DNA of 64,000 nt from Spraguea lophii (taxonomy: Eukaryota; Microsporidia; Spragueidae). Positions 40,634 to 49,200 of this stretch are shown here, piece after piece. The position numbers and the translations under genes are program-made. The notes under the pieces were generated by a model. It saw nothing but the letters and a program-made list of their open reading frames with translations. It had not been told where the DNA came from and ran no database searches. The DNA is taken from assembly GCA_001887945.1 (NCBI GenBank), contig LDOQ01000199.1, positions 1-64,000 on the forward strand, read 5' to 3'. How positions within the stretch are numbered: the stretch's first letter is position 1; the number at the start of each line of letters is the position of its first letter.

Positions 40634-42127
40634 ATGCTAAATCCATTAGAAGAATATTTTATTAAAATATCCAAAGAAGTAAGAAAAGAAGAAATAATTG
40701 AAGAAAATCTGGATAATAAAGATTATAAACAAAATCATATAATTTTAGAACCTTTAAATTACAATAGTTGTAATATTGAAGAAATTATAAAAATAAGACA
40801 GCAAAACAACATCAACTTTGAATACCATAAAAATATTTCTCCTATTAAAAATTTTATAGATGCAATTTTACCTTTAAAAGTAATAGAAACATTAAATAAA
40901 GAAAAAATAATTACTCCTACACCTATTCAATCACAAATAATACCAATAATTCTTTCAAGAATAAATGTTTTGGGAATAGCAGAAACTGGCAGTGGTAAAA
41001 CTTTGGCATATATTATTCCAATGATAAAAATTGTAAAAAATAATGCAGAAGGTTTGGTTTTAGTTCCTACAAGAGAACTTTGTATACAAATTACACAAAA
41101 TTTTAAAAAATATTCTTCGGAGAGGATAGCTTCATTTTATGGTTCAACGAGGATAAAAGATAATATCAATAGTTTAAAAAATGCACATATTATTATTTCA
41201 ACACCAGGTAGAATGTTAGATTTACTTAGGTTTAGACCTAATTGTTTAGAAAATGTTAAAATATGTATTATTGATGAGATGGATCAAATGTTAGATAATG
41301 GGTTTAAACCTCAATTACAAAGAATATTATGTAAAATGAATAGAAGTGTTCAATTAGCTTTATTCTCTGCGACATCTTCAGAAAGAATAAATTTTCTGAA
41401 TATTGAATGTAAAGTTACCATAGGAAAAAAAGACAGAGTTTCTAAAAATATAAAACAGGTTGTAGAAATAATTGAAGAAAAAGAGAAGAAAAATAAATTA
41501 TTAGAAAAGGTAAATGAAAAGGATAAATTCCTAATTTTTGTAAATAAACAAGAAAAAGCAGATGAAATAGCTTTGTTCCTTTCAGAAAAATATCTCGCAC
41601 TTTCATTGCATTCAGGAAAAGACCAAGAAGATAGAGAAAATATTATAAAAGATTACAGAGATGGAATAATAAATATTTTAGTAGCTACATCAATAGCATC
41701 AAGAGGATTGGATCTGGATATAAATATCGTTATAAATTACGATTGCCCTATATCCATTGATGAATATATCCATAGAGTTGGACGAACGGGAAGGGCAGGA
41801 AAATACGGTGAAAGTATTACTTATTTAACTTCATCTGATACAAAAATAGCACATGAATTATATGGAATAGTAAATGAAGAAGAAAAAATAAAACTAAAAC
41901 CTATGATAAAAAAATTAATTAAAAACTTAGAGAATGGAAAAGAACTTAATAAAAAAGTGAAGAAAAAAGGAATAGAATTTTTCGATATAAAACAAAAAAT
42001 GAGAAAAAGAAACGAAGTATCAGTATATTCTGAAGAAAAATCTACTGAATTAACTGATATTGAATTACAAAAGAAATTAGCAGAAGAAGTTGCTGATGAA
42101 ATAGAAAAAAAATTTAAAAAGAAATAA
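40634..42127 (+). CDS. Prp5-like DEAD-box RNA helicase
   Basis: Probably the spliceosomal ATPase Prp5, which remodels U2 snRNP at the branch site. In 497 residues all helicase motifs are visible: PTPIQSQ (95-101), Walker A AETGSGKT (116-123), PTREL (145-149), TPGR (190-193), motif II DEMD (214-217), SAT (245-247), VATSIASRGLD (350-360) and HRVGRTGR (380-387). Pieces resembling Prp5/DDX46 more than other DEAD helicases are SPIKNFIDA before the Q motif and FLIFVNKQEKADE in the second lobe. Met replaces Ala in DEAD. The long N-terminal extension of fungal Prp5 is missing. CCC lies four bases before the ATG. Confidence 0.85.
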   Translation: MLNPLEEYFIKISKEVRKEEIIEENLDNKDYKQNHIILEPLNYNSCNIEEIIKIRQQNNINFEYHKNISPIKNFIDAILPLKVIETLNKEKIITPTPIQSQIIPIILSRINVLGIAETGSGKTLAYIIPMIKIVKNNAEGLVLVPTRELCIQITQNFKKYSSERIASFYGSTRIKDNINSLKNAHIIISTPGRMLDLLRFRPNCLENVKICIIDEMDQMLDNGFKPQLQRILCKMNRSVQLALFSATSSERINFLNIECKVTIGKKDRVSKNIKQVVEIIEEKEKKNKLLEKVNEKDKFLIFVNKQEKADEIALFLSEKYLALSLHSGKDQEDRENIIKDYRDGIINILVATSIASRGLDLDINIVINYDCPISIDEYIHRVGRTGRAGKYGESITYLTSSDTKIAHELYGIVNEEEKIKLKPMIKKLIKNLENGKELNKKVKKKGIEFFDIKQKMRKRNEVSVYSEEKSTELTDIELQKKLAEEVADEIEKKFKKK

Positions 42128-42133
42128 TCATAT

Positions 42134-42247
42134 TTATTTTGTATTGCTTTTCGAATCCATCTTTTTACCATTTGTAAAATATAACTGTATAAATCTTGTA
42201 GTAGACCATGAAGTGAATCCTATAATAAACATCATCTTAACATTCAT
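42134..42247 (-). CDS. Candidate 37-residue small protein
   Basis: A short minus-strand frame overlooked by length filters. It begins MNVKMMFIIGFTSWSTT and ends with a basic KKMDSKSNTK. Base composition and codon variety are closer to coding than to the flanking poly-A/T. It has one moderately hydrophobic helix (MMFIIGFTSW...FIQLYF) and could be a tiny membrane protein. GGAG occurs upstream of the ATG, but the usual CCC motif does not. It is convergent with the helicase, with stops 6 bp apart. I would call it plausible, not proven. Confidence 0.45.
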   Translation of the reverse strand: MNVKMMFIIGFTSWSTTRFIQLYFTNGKKMDSKSNTK

Positions 42248-42598
42248 ATTTTACTCCTTTTTATATTCCTTTTATTATGTAATCAACCAATAAAATAAAT
42301 TTTTATTTTTATTTCTTTTAGTTATAACATTTTAATTGTTGTCAATGGTGTTTAGTTGGTTGTGACCCATAAACCCCTGAGGATATTACTTTTTATCTTT
42401 TTATTTATTTTTTATTTAATATGTTTAATTTTAGTTGTAATATATTTTAATCATAATTGATACAATTTATTTATAAGTTAAATATCTCTGATTAATTATT
42501 AAATTCTTTTATTTAAATATTTTAAATTCTACGTAATATATTTATATTATATTTTATATTTTTTTATTTTGAAAATATTTTACCATATATTTTTATTT
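42248..42598. other. AT-rich intergenic DNA
   Basis: A slightly GC-richer patch at 42350-42395 (gttggttgtgacccataaac) may be a scrap of the SINE-like body. Otherwise nothing. Confidence 0.4.
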
Positions 42599-43081
42599 AT
42601 GTCCCATATTCTAATTTCCGGAACACCTGGTGTTGGTAAAACAACATTATGTAAAAAATTATCGTCCGAATTAAATCTAAAACATATTGATATTAGTAAT
42701 TTTATAAAAGAAGAAAAAATATATGAAGAATATGATGATGAATTGGATACATATGTATTTGATGAGAATAAAGTAAAGAAAATATTAGATGAAAAATATA
42801 AAAATACAAATATATTTTGTATCTTTGATACGCATACACCAGAACTTTGTTCAAATATAAAAAATATATGTGTTTTTGTAATAAAAGAGGATACTAAGAT
42901 ATTAAGAGAGAGATATGAAGATAGAAAATATTCAGAAAAAAAAATTATGGAAAATATTACGTGTGAAATAATGGATGTGGTAGAAGATGAGGCAAGAGAA
43001 TATTTTGATAATGTAATAATTATAGAGGATGGTGATATGGAAAAGAGAATCGAAATTATAAAAGATTTTTATAAAAAATAA
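42599..43081 (+). CDS. Fap7 / hCINAP-type adenylate kinase
   Basis: NTPase of the adenylate-kinase fold that helps final maturation of the 40S subunit through Rps14. The 160-residue protein has a P-loop GTPGVGKT (8-15) and the family blocks YEEYDDELDTYVFDENKVKK and RKYSEKKIMENITCEIMDVV. Length is slightly below the usual 170-200. The first ATG is at 42599; the open frame reaches ten codons further to a TTG, which is not a likely start. It complements Tsr1 (49.2 kb) and Nmd3 as ribosome-assembly factors in this window. Confidence 0.92.
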   Translation: MSHILISGTPGVGKTTLCKKLSSELNLKHIDISNFIKEEKIYEEYDDELDTYVFDENKVKKILDEKYKNTNIFCIFDTHTPELCSNIKNICVFVIKEDTKILRERYEDRKYSEKKIMENITCEIMDVVEDEAREYFDNVIIIEDGDMEKRIEIIKDFYKK

Positions 43082-43198
43082 AAGAATATTTTTAATTTTC
43101 AAAATTATTTTTTTTGTTTTCTATGTGCGAAGGAAAAAATCTATTAATTTTTATAATATATATAAACGTTATAAAGATTAGAATATTGTAAAAAATCA

Positions 43199-43600
43199 AA
43201 CAGGTCGGTGGAAATCTACAAATTTAAGGGGTTGCGGCGTGGTAAATCCTAAATTTAACGTGTTCGTCTCCTCATTCAAAAAAAATTCAAACCAAAATAA
43301 AAAATATAAGAGAAGAAGAAGAAGAGAAAGGTTAAAAGTTATATATTGTGACCGATTATATTTTGTACGGTATCTTCATTATTAGATTTAAATAATGTTT
43401 AGTTAATGTAATTCCAATCTCAGTATTAACTTAACTAATATCACGCCAAAAAAAATATTAGAATCTCATTAAAACTAATCTAATGATCATCATGCTATAC
43501 ACAAAAATCATAATACTTTAATGTATAAGGTAAAATAATCTCAATGTATATTATCTAAAAATACCAATTAATACAAATTACACATGTTTTAATAATAATT
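43199..43600 (+). mobile_element. SINE-like repeat, copy F (full, plus orientation)
   Basis: The only full copy on the plus strand. A head at about 43199-43275 includes gcgtggtaaatcctaaattt and a B-box-like gtgttcgtctcc. It is followed by an A-rich linker with gaagaagaagaag and a body colinear with the complement of copy A: gtaattccaatctcagtatt, aggtaaaataatctcaatg, taccaattaatacaaatt. It fills most of the gap between Fap7 and the OB-fold candidate and is strongly decayed by A/T drift. Confidence 0.6.
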
Positions 43601-43649
43601 AAAATATTATTTAAAAAAATCACATCATTCATATTTCTAAAAATTTATT

Positions 43650-44024
43650 TTATTTCTTTATATTTTGTATTTGATTTTCCAATTTCCTATAATCTTCCAA
43701 TTCCAAAAAACACGCAATTTCTTCATAAATATTACTTTTATTATATTCAATTAAATATAACAACATTTGATTTGTATTAGAATTATATATTTTTACAATT
43801 ATATTACAAGATCCTATACAAATATTTTTATCTTTATTTTTTATTATTACCACCTTACCAGTAAAATCTATAAATGATATTATTTTTTCTGTAATTTCAT
43901 AAATATAACCTACTAATTTTATATATTCTATTCTTTTATCTTTAAATAAAAAAATATTATTATTCTTTTTTATTAAATTTATATCAGATAGAAATAAACG
44001 TGGAATAAATAATTTTAATATCAT
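43650..44024 (-). CDS. Small protein with possible OB-fold
   Basis: A 124-residue protein without a firm family. The order of strands around KLVGYIYEITEKIISFIDFTGKVVII resembles the first three strands of a nucleic-acid-binding OB-fold, as in the Rpa2/Stn1 group, where VG-x-V...IDDGTG is typical. A C-terminal helix (EIACFLELEDYRKLENQI) would cap it. No CCC within ten bases; a CCC lies 10-12 bases upstream of the ATG. Assignment to an RPA32- or Stn1-like protein is only a suggestion. Confidence 0.6.
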   Translation of the reverse strand: MILKLFIPRLFLSDINLIKKNNNIFLFKDKRIEYIKLVGYIYEITEKIISFIDFTGKVVIIKNKDKNICIGSCNIIVKIYNSNTNQMLLYLIEYNKSNIYEEIACFLELEDYRKLENQIQNIKK

Positions 44025-44339
44025 AAGCTATTAGGGTTATATGTTCAGTATAAATATAAAAAGATATTTAATATAAAAATAATATATTATTTAGCTGTTA
44101 TGACAACCAATAAATAATGTATTAGGTATTTATAATTTTATTAATATTCGATATGATATATTTTTTTCTGTATAATTATCGTTAATATATTAATTTATAT
44201 ACTTTTAAAACATTTTTAAACCTTCATTCATATTATCATTGATCTATTATTTCTATATATGATTATAGTTGATCTATCAATTTATAGTTTCATTTCTCAA
44301 ACATTTATAAAATTTAAAAAATTCTAAATATTTACCCTA
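44025..44339. other. AT-rich intergenic region between divergent genes
   Basis: No feature beyond the taccct start motif of the Iws1 gene. Confidence 0.5.
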
Positions 44340-44945
44340 ATGATTATTAACTCTGATGACGAATCATTAATAAAACAAGAAAATCATATAATTAATTCTA
44401 ATGATAATAAATCTGTAGATATTAAAAAATCTATACAAAAGAAAAAATCTAAAAAGAAAGATTCTGATGATGATAGAAAAGAAAGTATGGAGATAAAAAG
44501 AAAATTTAGTAAATCTAAAAAAATAAAAGTGGATGTGGAAGGTAAGACAATAAAAGTTATAGATAGAATGAAATATTTATTGGAAGAAGATATAAAATTG
44601 AATAAAGAAAAGAAAGCAGCGTTAAACAGAATAAATAATTTGGATGAAATAATGACGGATTTAAATTATAAACCTTTTTATGATACTCTATTGAAAAATG
44701 GAATTCTTAACCATTTAAAAATGTGGTTGGAACCGTTACCGGATAATTCACTTCCTAATCATAGGATAAAAAAGGAAATATTAGGTTTATTGTATAGGAT
44801 GCCTGTAAGAAGAGAACATCTATTACAATCTGATGTAGGTAAAATTATAAATTTTTATAGTAAAAATCTCTTTGAGTCTAAAGATATAAGACATTTGGCT
44901 AAAGATTTGGTTAAGAAATGGACAATGATGTTATACAATAATTAA
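44340..44945 (+). CDS. Iws1/Spn1 transcription elongation factor
   Basis: Binds Spt6 and elongating Pol II. The 201-residue protein has a Lys/Asp/Ser-rich N-terminus and a C-terminal TFIIS-N-like helical domain (about 75-198). That domain includes the family hallmark GILNHLKMWLEPLPDNSLPN, followed by IKKEILGLLYRMP and AKDLVKKWTMMLY. Much shorter than the yeast protein (410), keeping essentially only the conserved domain. CCC is four bases upstream of the ATG. A short loose repeat of gtaaaaga/ttaaataaa (three copies, about 44970-45105) lies downstream. Confidence 0.93.
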   Translation: MIINSDDESLIKQENHIINSNDNKSVDIKKSIQKKKSKKKDSDDDRKESMEIKRKFSKSKKIKVDVEGKTIKVIDRMKYLLEEDIKLNKEKKAALNRINNLDEIMTDLNYKPFYDTLLKNGILNHLKMWLEPLPDNSLPNHRIKKEILGLLYRMPVRREHLLQSDVGKIINFYSKNLFESKDIRHLAKDLVKKWTMMLYNN

Positions 44946-45149
44946 ATGTAAACTTAAATATTAATCTAGTGGGTAAAAGAGTGTATTAAATAAACTATGA
45001 TAATTTCATGTGAAACAAATATTAATATTACAATTAATCAGTAAAAGAGTATAAAATAAATATATCAATTTAATGAGTAAAAGAATCTTTTAAATAAACT
45101 ATTATACGTAATTTAGAATAAACATTTTTTAACAAAATAAATTTACCCC

Positions 45150-45620
45150 ATGACAAACTTCCACGATATTTTAGGTTTTTTCATTGTTGACGATACAGAA
45201 AAAACAATTTACAAAAAAATATTTGGCAGAGAATTTTACTCTCCAAGAATTAGAATGGATGAGAATGATCTTCAAATTTATGATGATTTTATAATTATAA
45301 GAAGAAATATAGAAAATATCACAATTTACATTATTTCACCATTAGATAGCAATGAAATATTTTTATATGACAGTCTATCTAATTTTATAGCAGCATTATT
45401 CAAGATAATAGGTAAAATAAACAAAGAGGTGTTAATAAAGAAATTTGATCAATTGATATTACTTGTAGATGAATTTTTATATAATGGAATTGTTATAGAA
45501 AATAACAAAGATAAATTGGTAAAGGCTATACCTAATAGAGGATTCGAAGGCATGGATGGAATGAAGATTCCAAAGGGATTTGGATCTTTGTTGGGTAAAG
45601 TAGGATTTTTAAAGAAATAA
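45150..45620 (+). CDS. Coatomer subunit zeta
   Basis: Small subunit of the COPI coat, a longin-fold protein acting in Golgi-to-ER vesicles. The 156-residue protein begins FHDILGFFIVDDTEKTIYKKIFG. It carries NITIYIISPLDSNEIFLYDSLSNF and the family-typical LILLVDEFLYNGIVIENN segment. Its last residues (KIPKGFGSLLGKVGFLKK) are a Gly/Lys tail. Length matches zeta-COP. CCCC directly precedes the ATG. Confidence 0.9.
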   Translation: MTNFHDILGFFIVDDTEKTIYKKIFGREFYSPRIRMDENDLQIYDDFIIIRRNIENITIYIISPLDSNEIFLYDSLSNFIAALFKIIGKINKEVLIKKFDQLILLVDEFLYNGIVIENNKDKLVKAIPNRGFEGMDGMKIPKGFGSLLGKVGFLKK

Positions 45621-45767
45621 AATATCTCTTTTAAAATATCAATTTTTTTATTAAAATAGAAGATAATGAAAATATAAATAATTTCATATTAAAAATTATG
45701 AATAAGAAAAATGTGATAAATAAAATATAGATTAATTTATTAATAAAAAAAATCATATTAAAAATGA

Positions 45768-46850
45768 TTATTTATTACTTTCATTAAGAAAATCTTCGAT
45801 CATAGAAGTTACACTATTATTTTTATAAAAATTCTTATATTCTTCATAATTGTCTCTTATTACTTTCTCTACGGATGTTTTAGGCATAGAAGTTAAACAG
45901 TAGATTGCACCATATTGTGATTCTTCTGATTTTTCTTTATCAAGCCATGCTTTTTTTAATGTGTTGATGATTCTTGGTGCTAATGTTACGTAGGATTTAC
46001 TAAAATTATCATAAATATATTTAATATTGTCGCCTGCGTATTTTCTTAAAGATAAATCTGTTACAGATTTTCCTACAACACATGTAAGCAGGGATGGGAT
46101 TATTTGGTGGAGGTATGGATCTATGAAAATATATTTATTTTCTAGCAAAGCTCTATAGGATGAAATAAATATTTTAAGGTTGTTAGTATCTTTTAGATTC
46201 TTTATAACATTTTCATTGAAATATTGAATGAAATAGGGAATAAGTTGTTGCATTCCACTTTCATTTTTTAAACAACTAATTCCTAATTCATTTTCCTCAG
46301 GATCTGAGGATGTTATGTATGTAATGATTTTTTCATAATAAGTTTGTAATTCTTTGGAGAGAACATGTCGAAGTGATGGTTGTATTTCTACATCAGATTG
46401 TAATGTTGAAACTGGGTCTCTTTTATTTGATTGTTGATCAGTAGGTAATGGATTTTGTGGTATTTGTGGTTGTACTCCTTCTATTGCTAACCAGTGCGTA
46501 GATATTGAGGGTTTTAACGGCATTTTTGGTAATGGCTGGTTCAAGCATTCTTCAATATCTATTTCCTCATCTGGGATGTAAAAAATGTTAGCACTGAGGT
46601 TTTGAAAGACCAAAGTATCCTGGGGATTATATCCAAAGAGTGGATCTACATTTCTACTTATGAGTGCACTATTAATATCTTCTACTGTAAGTTTAGTACG
46701 ATGAGAAAAAACCATAAATTTGTTAGCCTCTTGACAAAGTTCTTTTACTCTGTATTCTAAATCTCTAGCAAGTACCACAAGTGCATCATCATCTATATCA
46801 ATTCCTCTAGATTGTGCATGTGCTCTAAAAGTTTCTTTTGAAAATAACAT
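45768..46850 (-). CDS. TFIID/SAGA subunit TAF6
   Basis: TAF6 has an H4-like histone fold and pairs with TAF9 in TFIID. The 360-residue protein starts with that fold (about 1-65: SKETFRAHAQSRGIDIDDDA, LARDLEYRVKELCQEA, LTVEDINSALISRNVDPLFGY). The conserved linker ending THWLAIEGVQPQIPQNP follows. A C-terminal HEAT-like domain (about 190-350) contains YIKYIYD-like helices and GAIYCLTSMPKTSVE. The start is placed at 46850, where CCC is four bases upstream; the frame stays open to 46979 inside the preceding ribosomal gene, which is a shadow. Only 35 bp separate it from eL42. Confidence 0.94.
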   Translation of the reverse strand: MLFSKETFRAHAQSRGIDIDDDALVVLARDLEYRVKELCQEANKFMVFSHRTKLTVEDINSALISRNVDPLFGYNPQDTLVFQNLSANIFYIPDEEIDIEECLNQPLPKMPLKPSISTHWLAIEGVQPQIPQNPLPTDQQSNKRDPVSTLQSDVEIQPSLRHVLSKELQTYYEKIITYITSSDPEENELGISCLKNESGMQQLIPYFIQYFNENVIKNLKDTNNLKIFISSYRALLENKYIFIDPYLHQIIPSLLTCVVGKSVTDLSLRKYAGDNIKYIYDNFSKSYVTLAPRIINTLKKAWLDKEKSEESQYGAIYCLTSMPKTSVEKVIRDNYEEYKNFYKNNSVTSMIEDFLNESNK

Positions 46851-46885
46851 GAGGGATAAAATTTTTAAAAAGGAATAAATCTTTA

Positions 46886-47200
46886 TTAATAAATCAATGC
46901 TTCTCCCTTCACCTTCTTTTCTGCACCAAATTCTACGTGTTTTGCTCTTCCTCTTACTTTCAATTGTGAGGATTTGCATTTAGTACATTCAATTTTTAGA
47001 ATTACCTTCTTAGTTGTTTTTGCCTTTCTTTTCAATATTGGTTTGGTTTGACCATGAACACCTCTTTGTTTTCTAGCATATCTTCTAGCACCTTGTTTAC
47101 GTGGTGAATCTTTTCCTTTTTTAAGTAAACCTACTTTGAATTCGGTATGATATGCACATTTAATGCAATATGTTCTACGGGTCTTAGGGATATTTACCAT
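46886..47200 (-). CDS. Ribosomal protein eL42 (L44/L36a)
   Basis: Zinc-ribbon protein of the large subunit near the E site. Length 104 matches the family, with zinc cysteines C12, C15, C72 and C75. The invariant segments [17 protein letters not shown] and [18 protein letters not shown] are intact, as are [10 protein letters not shown] and the [10 protein letters not shown] end. Pro54 occupies the position known from other eukaryotes to affect cycloheximide sensitivity. CCC lies three bases before the ATG. Composition is less AT-rich than its surroundings, as expected for a highly expressed gene. Confidence 0.98.
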   Translation of the reverse strand: MVNIPKTRRTYCIKCAYHTEFKVGLLKKGKDSPRKQGARRYARKQRGVHGQTKPILKRKAKTTKKVILKIECTKCKSSQLKVRGRAKHVEFGAEKKVKGEALIY

Positions 47201-47447
47201 TAGGGTAGAAAAAGAAAAAATATTTTTTTTAAAAAAAGTTTAGAAAAATATAAAAATTAAGAATATTATTTTACTGATATTTTTAATTGTAATATCTAAT
47301 TAACGTTAATTAAGTCTTACGATGTTTTAAAATATAATTTTTTAAAAAAAAACATTGAATATAATAAATTTATTATTTCTATTATTACATTAATTTATTA
47401 TTTTTATAACGTTAAAATATAATATTTTAAATAGGCCTAAAAAAGTT

Positions 47448-47520
47448 CGCTTCAGCCGGGACTCGAACCCGGAATCTTCTGATTAGAAGTCAGACGCGTT
47501 AGCCATTACGCCACTGAAGC
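47448..47520 (-). tRNA. tRNA-Arg (UCU)
   Basis: A complete cloverleaf can be drawn on the minus strand. The acceptor stem is GCTTCAG with CTGAAGC. The D arm lies in GCGTAATGGCTAACGC. The anticodon stem TCTGA/TCAGA encloses the loop CTTCTAA with anticodon TCT. The T arm is CCGGGTTCGAGTCCCGG. It has no intron and no encoded CCA. It reads AGA, the preferred arginine codon in this AT-rich genome. Confidence 0.97.
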
Positions 47521-47897
47521 TCTTTTTTATGTTCCTTGTACGTACAAATATGTTATGAGTATATAACTTATTGTATTTTATATAAATTGTTCGTTTATAT
47601 TTAAAACTGAAAAAAATTTACAATTTAAAAATATTTAATGATATCATATTAAATGAGTATTTTATAGTTGAAAACACATATAAATGGAATATAATACCGA
47701 TAACATAATAAAATTCACAAATATTTCTTATTTATTGCAATATTGTTATTTCATACTAAAATTTATAATATATTAAAAATAAAATATAACAAATACAAAT
47801 AATATTGAAACTAAAAAATTATAACATAATTTTATTTATCTTCATATACAATTTCGAGATATTTAAAATATAATTTTGTTATTTATGTTCTACCCTA
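47521..47897. other. AT-rich intergenic DNA
   Basis: Divergent space between the tRNA gene and gamma-tubulin. Nothing recognised. Confidence 0.5.
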
Positions 47898-49199
47898 ATG
47901 AGAGAGATTATAACATTACAAGTAGGTCAATGTGGTAATCAGATAGCTAGAGATTATTGGGAACTTATTTCAAAAGAACATGGAATTAATTTGAATGGAG
48001 AATGTAATAACAAAATAGAAAATGATAGAAAAGATATATTCTTTTACCAAGCAGATGATGGTAGATATGTTCCAAGAGGAATAGCAATAGATTTAGAACC
48101 AAGAGTAGTAAATTCGGTAATTTCATCAACACCTTTCTTTAATCAGGAAAATGTTTTTGTTTCTGAGGATGGGTGTGGTGCAGGAAATAATTGGGCTGAT
48201 GGATATTTTTCAGCTAAAAAGAATTTTAATGAAATTTATGAAATAATTCAAAGAGAAGCAGAAAATTCAGATTTTTTAGATGGTTTTTTCCTTATGCATT
48301 CAATTGCTGGAGGAACAGGATCAGGATGTGGTTCTTTTATTTTAGAAGAACTTAGACAAGAATTCCCAAAGAAAATCATACAAACATATTCTATTCTTCC
48401 TAATAATAATGAAGTAAGTGATGTGGTTGTTCAACCATACAATTCAGTTCTTTCTCTTCAACGTTTAGCACTTTGTTGTGATTTGGTTTGCATAATGGAT
48501 AACAACGCGCTTGGAAAAATAGCTTTAGATTCTTTAAGAATAAAAACACCGACATTCAATCATATTAACAGTTTAATATCAACAGCTATGGCTGCATCAA
48601 CATCTACTCTAAGATTTCCTACATATACATTTTCAGATCTGAGCACAATTACTCATACTTTAACACCCTCACCCACACTAAAATTTGTTGTCCCATCTTA
48701 TACACCATTCATCTCTCCTGAAAATCGAATTTTGAGAAAATCGAATTGTTCTGACATCATGCAGCGATTACTTCTACACAAAACAAAAATGGCATCATTT
48801 GAACTCAGTAAAACACAATCAATAATCTCTGCTTTGAATATATTTTCGGGTGTAGAGAACCCATCTGAACTTCAAACTACAATTATTAGAACATTTGACA
48901 AAGATACATTAAAATTTGTTCCTTGGATGCCACCATCATTTCATGCTGTCATAGCACCAAATCCTACCATATCGCACAATAGAGTTTCTGCGCTTTCTCT
49001 TACTAATACAACAGCCACGGCCAATCTTATTAAAAAAATATCAGAACAATATGACAAATTGAAGAAAAGAAATGCATTCATAGATATGTATAAAAGATTC
49101 AATGAAGATTTATCTATGTTTGATGAAAGCAGAGAAGTAGTGCAAAACGTTATAAATGAATATGAAAATGCTGAATTAGCAAGTTACACCTTTAATTAA
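47898..49199 (+). CDS. Gamma-tubulin
   Basis: Nucleates spindle microtubules at the microsporidian spindle plaque. The 433-residue protein starts MREIITLQVGQCGNQI. It has the tubulin GTP loops GCGAGNNWADGY (92-103) and AGGTGSG (137-143), and gamma-specific choices such as HSIAGGTGSGCGSF and LEPRVV. The C-terminal half includes VPSYTPF and the helix ending KKRNAFIDMYKRF. No acidic alpha/beta-type tail is present, consistent with gamma. CCC is three bases before the ATG. Its stop is a single base from the end of the convergent Tsr1 gene. Confidence 0.96.
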   Translation: MREIITLQVGQCGNQIARDYWELISKEHGINLNGECNNKIENDRKDIFFYQADDGRYVPRGIAIDLEPRVVNSVISSTPFFNQENVFVSEDGCGAGNNWADGYFSAKKNFNEIYEIIQREAENSDFLDGFFLMHSIAGGTGSGCGSFILEELRQEFPKKIIQTYSILPNNNEVSDVVVQPYNSVLSLQRLALCCDLVCIMDNNALGKIALDSLRIKTPTFNHINSLISTAMAASTSTLRFPTYTFSDLSTITHTLTPSPTLKFVVPSYTPFISPENRILRKSNCSDIMQRLLLHKTKMASFELSKTQSIISALNIFSGVENPSELQTTIIRTFDKDTLKFVPWMPPSFHAVIAPNPTISHNRVSALSLTNTTATANLIKKISEQYDKLKKRNAFIDMYKRFNEDLSMFDESREVVQNVINEYENAELASYTFN

Positions 49200-49200
49200 A

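Noticed and set aside
42350..42395. Possible tenth SINE-like fragment
   Set aside because: The resemblance (ggttgtgaccca) is under 40 bp and could be chance; only mentioned in the intergenic note.
46851..46979. N-terminal extension of TAF6 overlapping eL42
   Set aside because: It is the ribosomal gene read in another frame; the histone fold starts at 46850.
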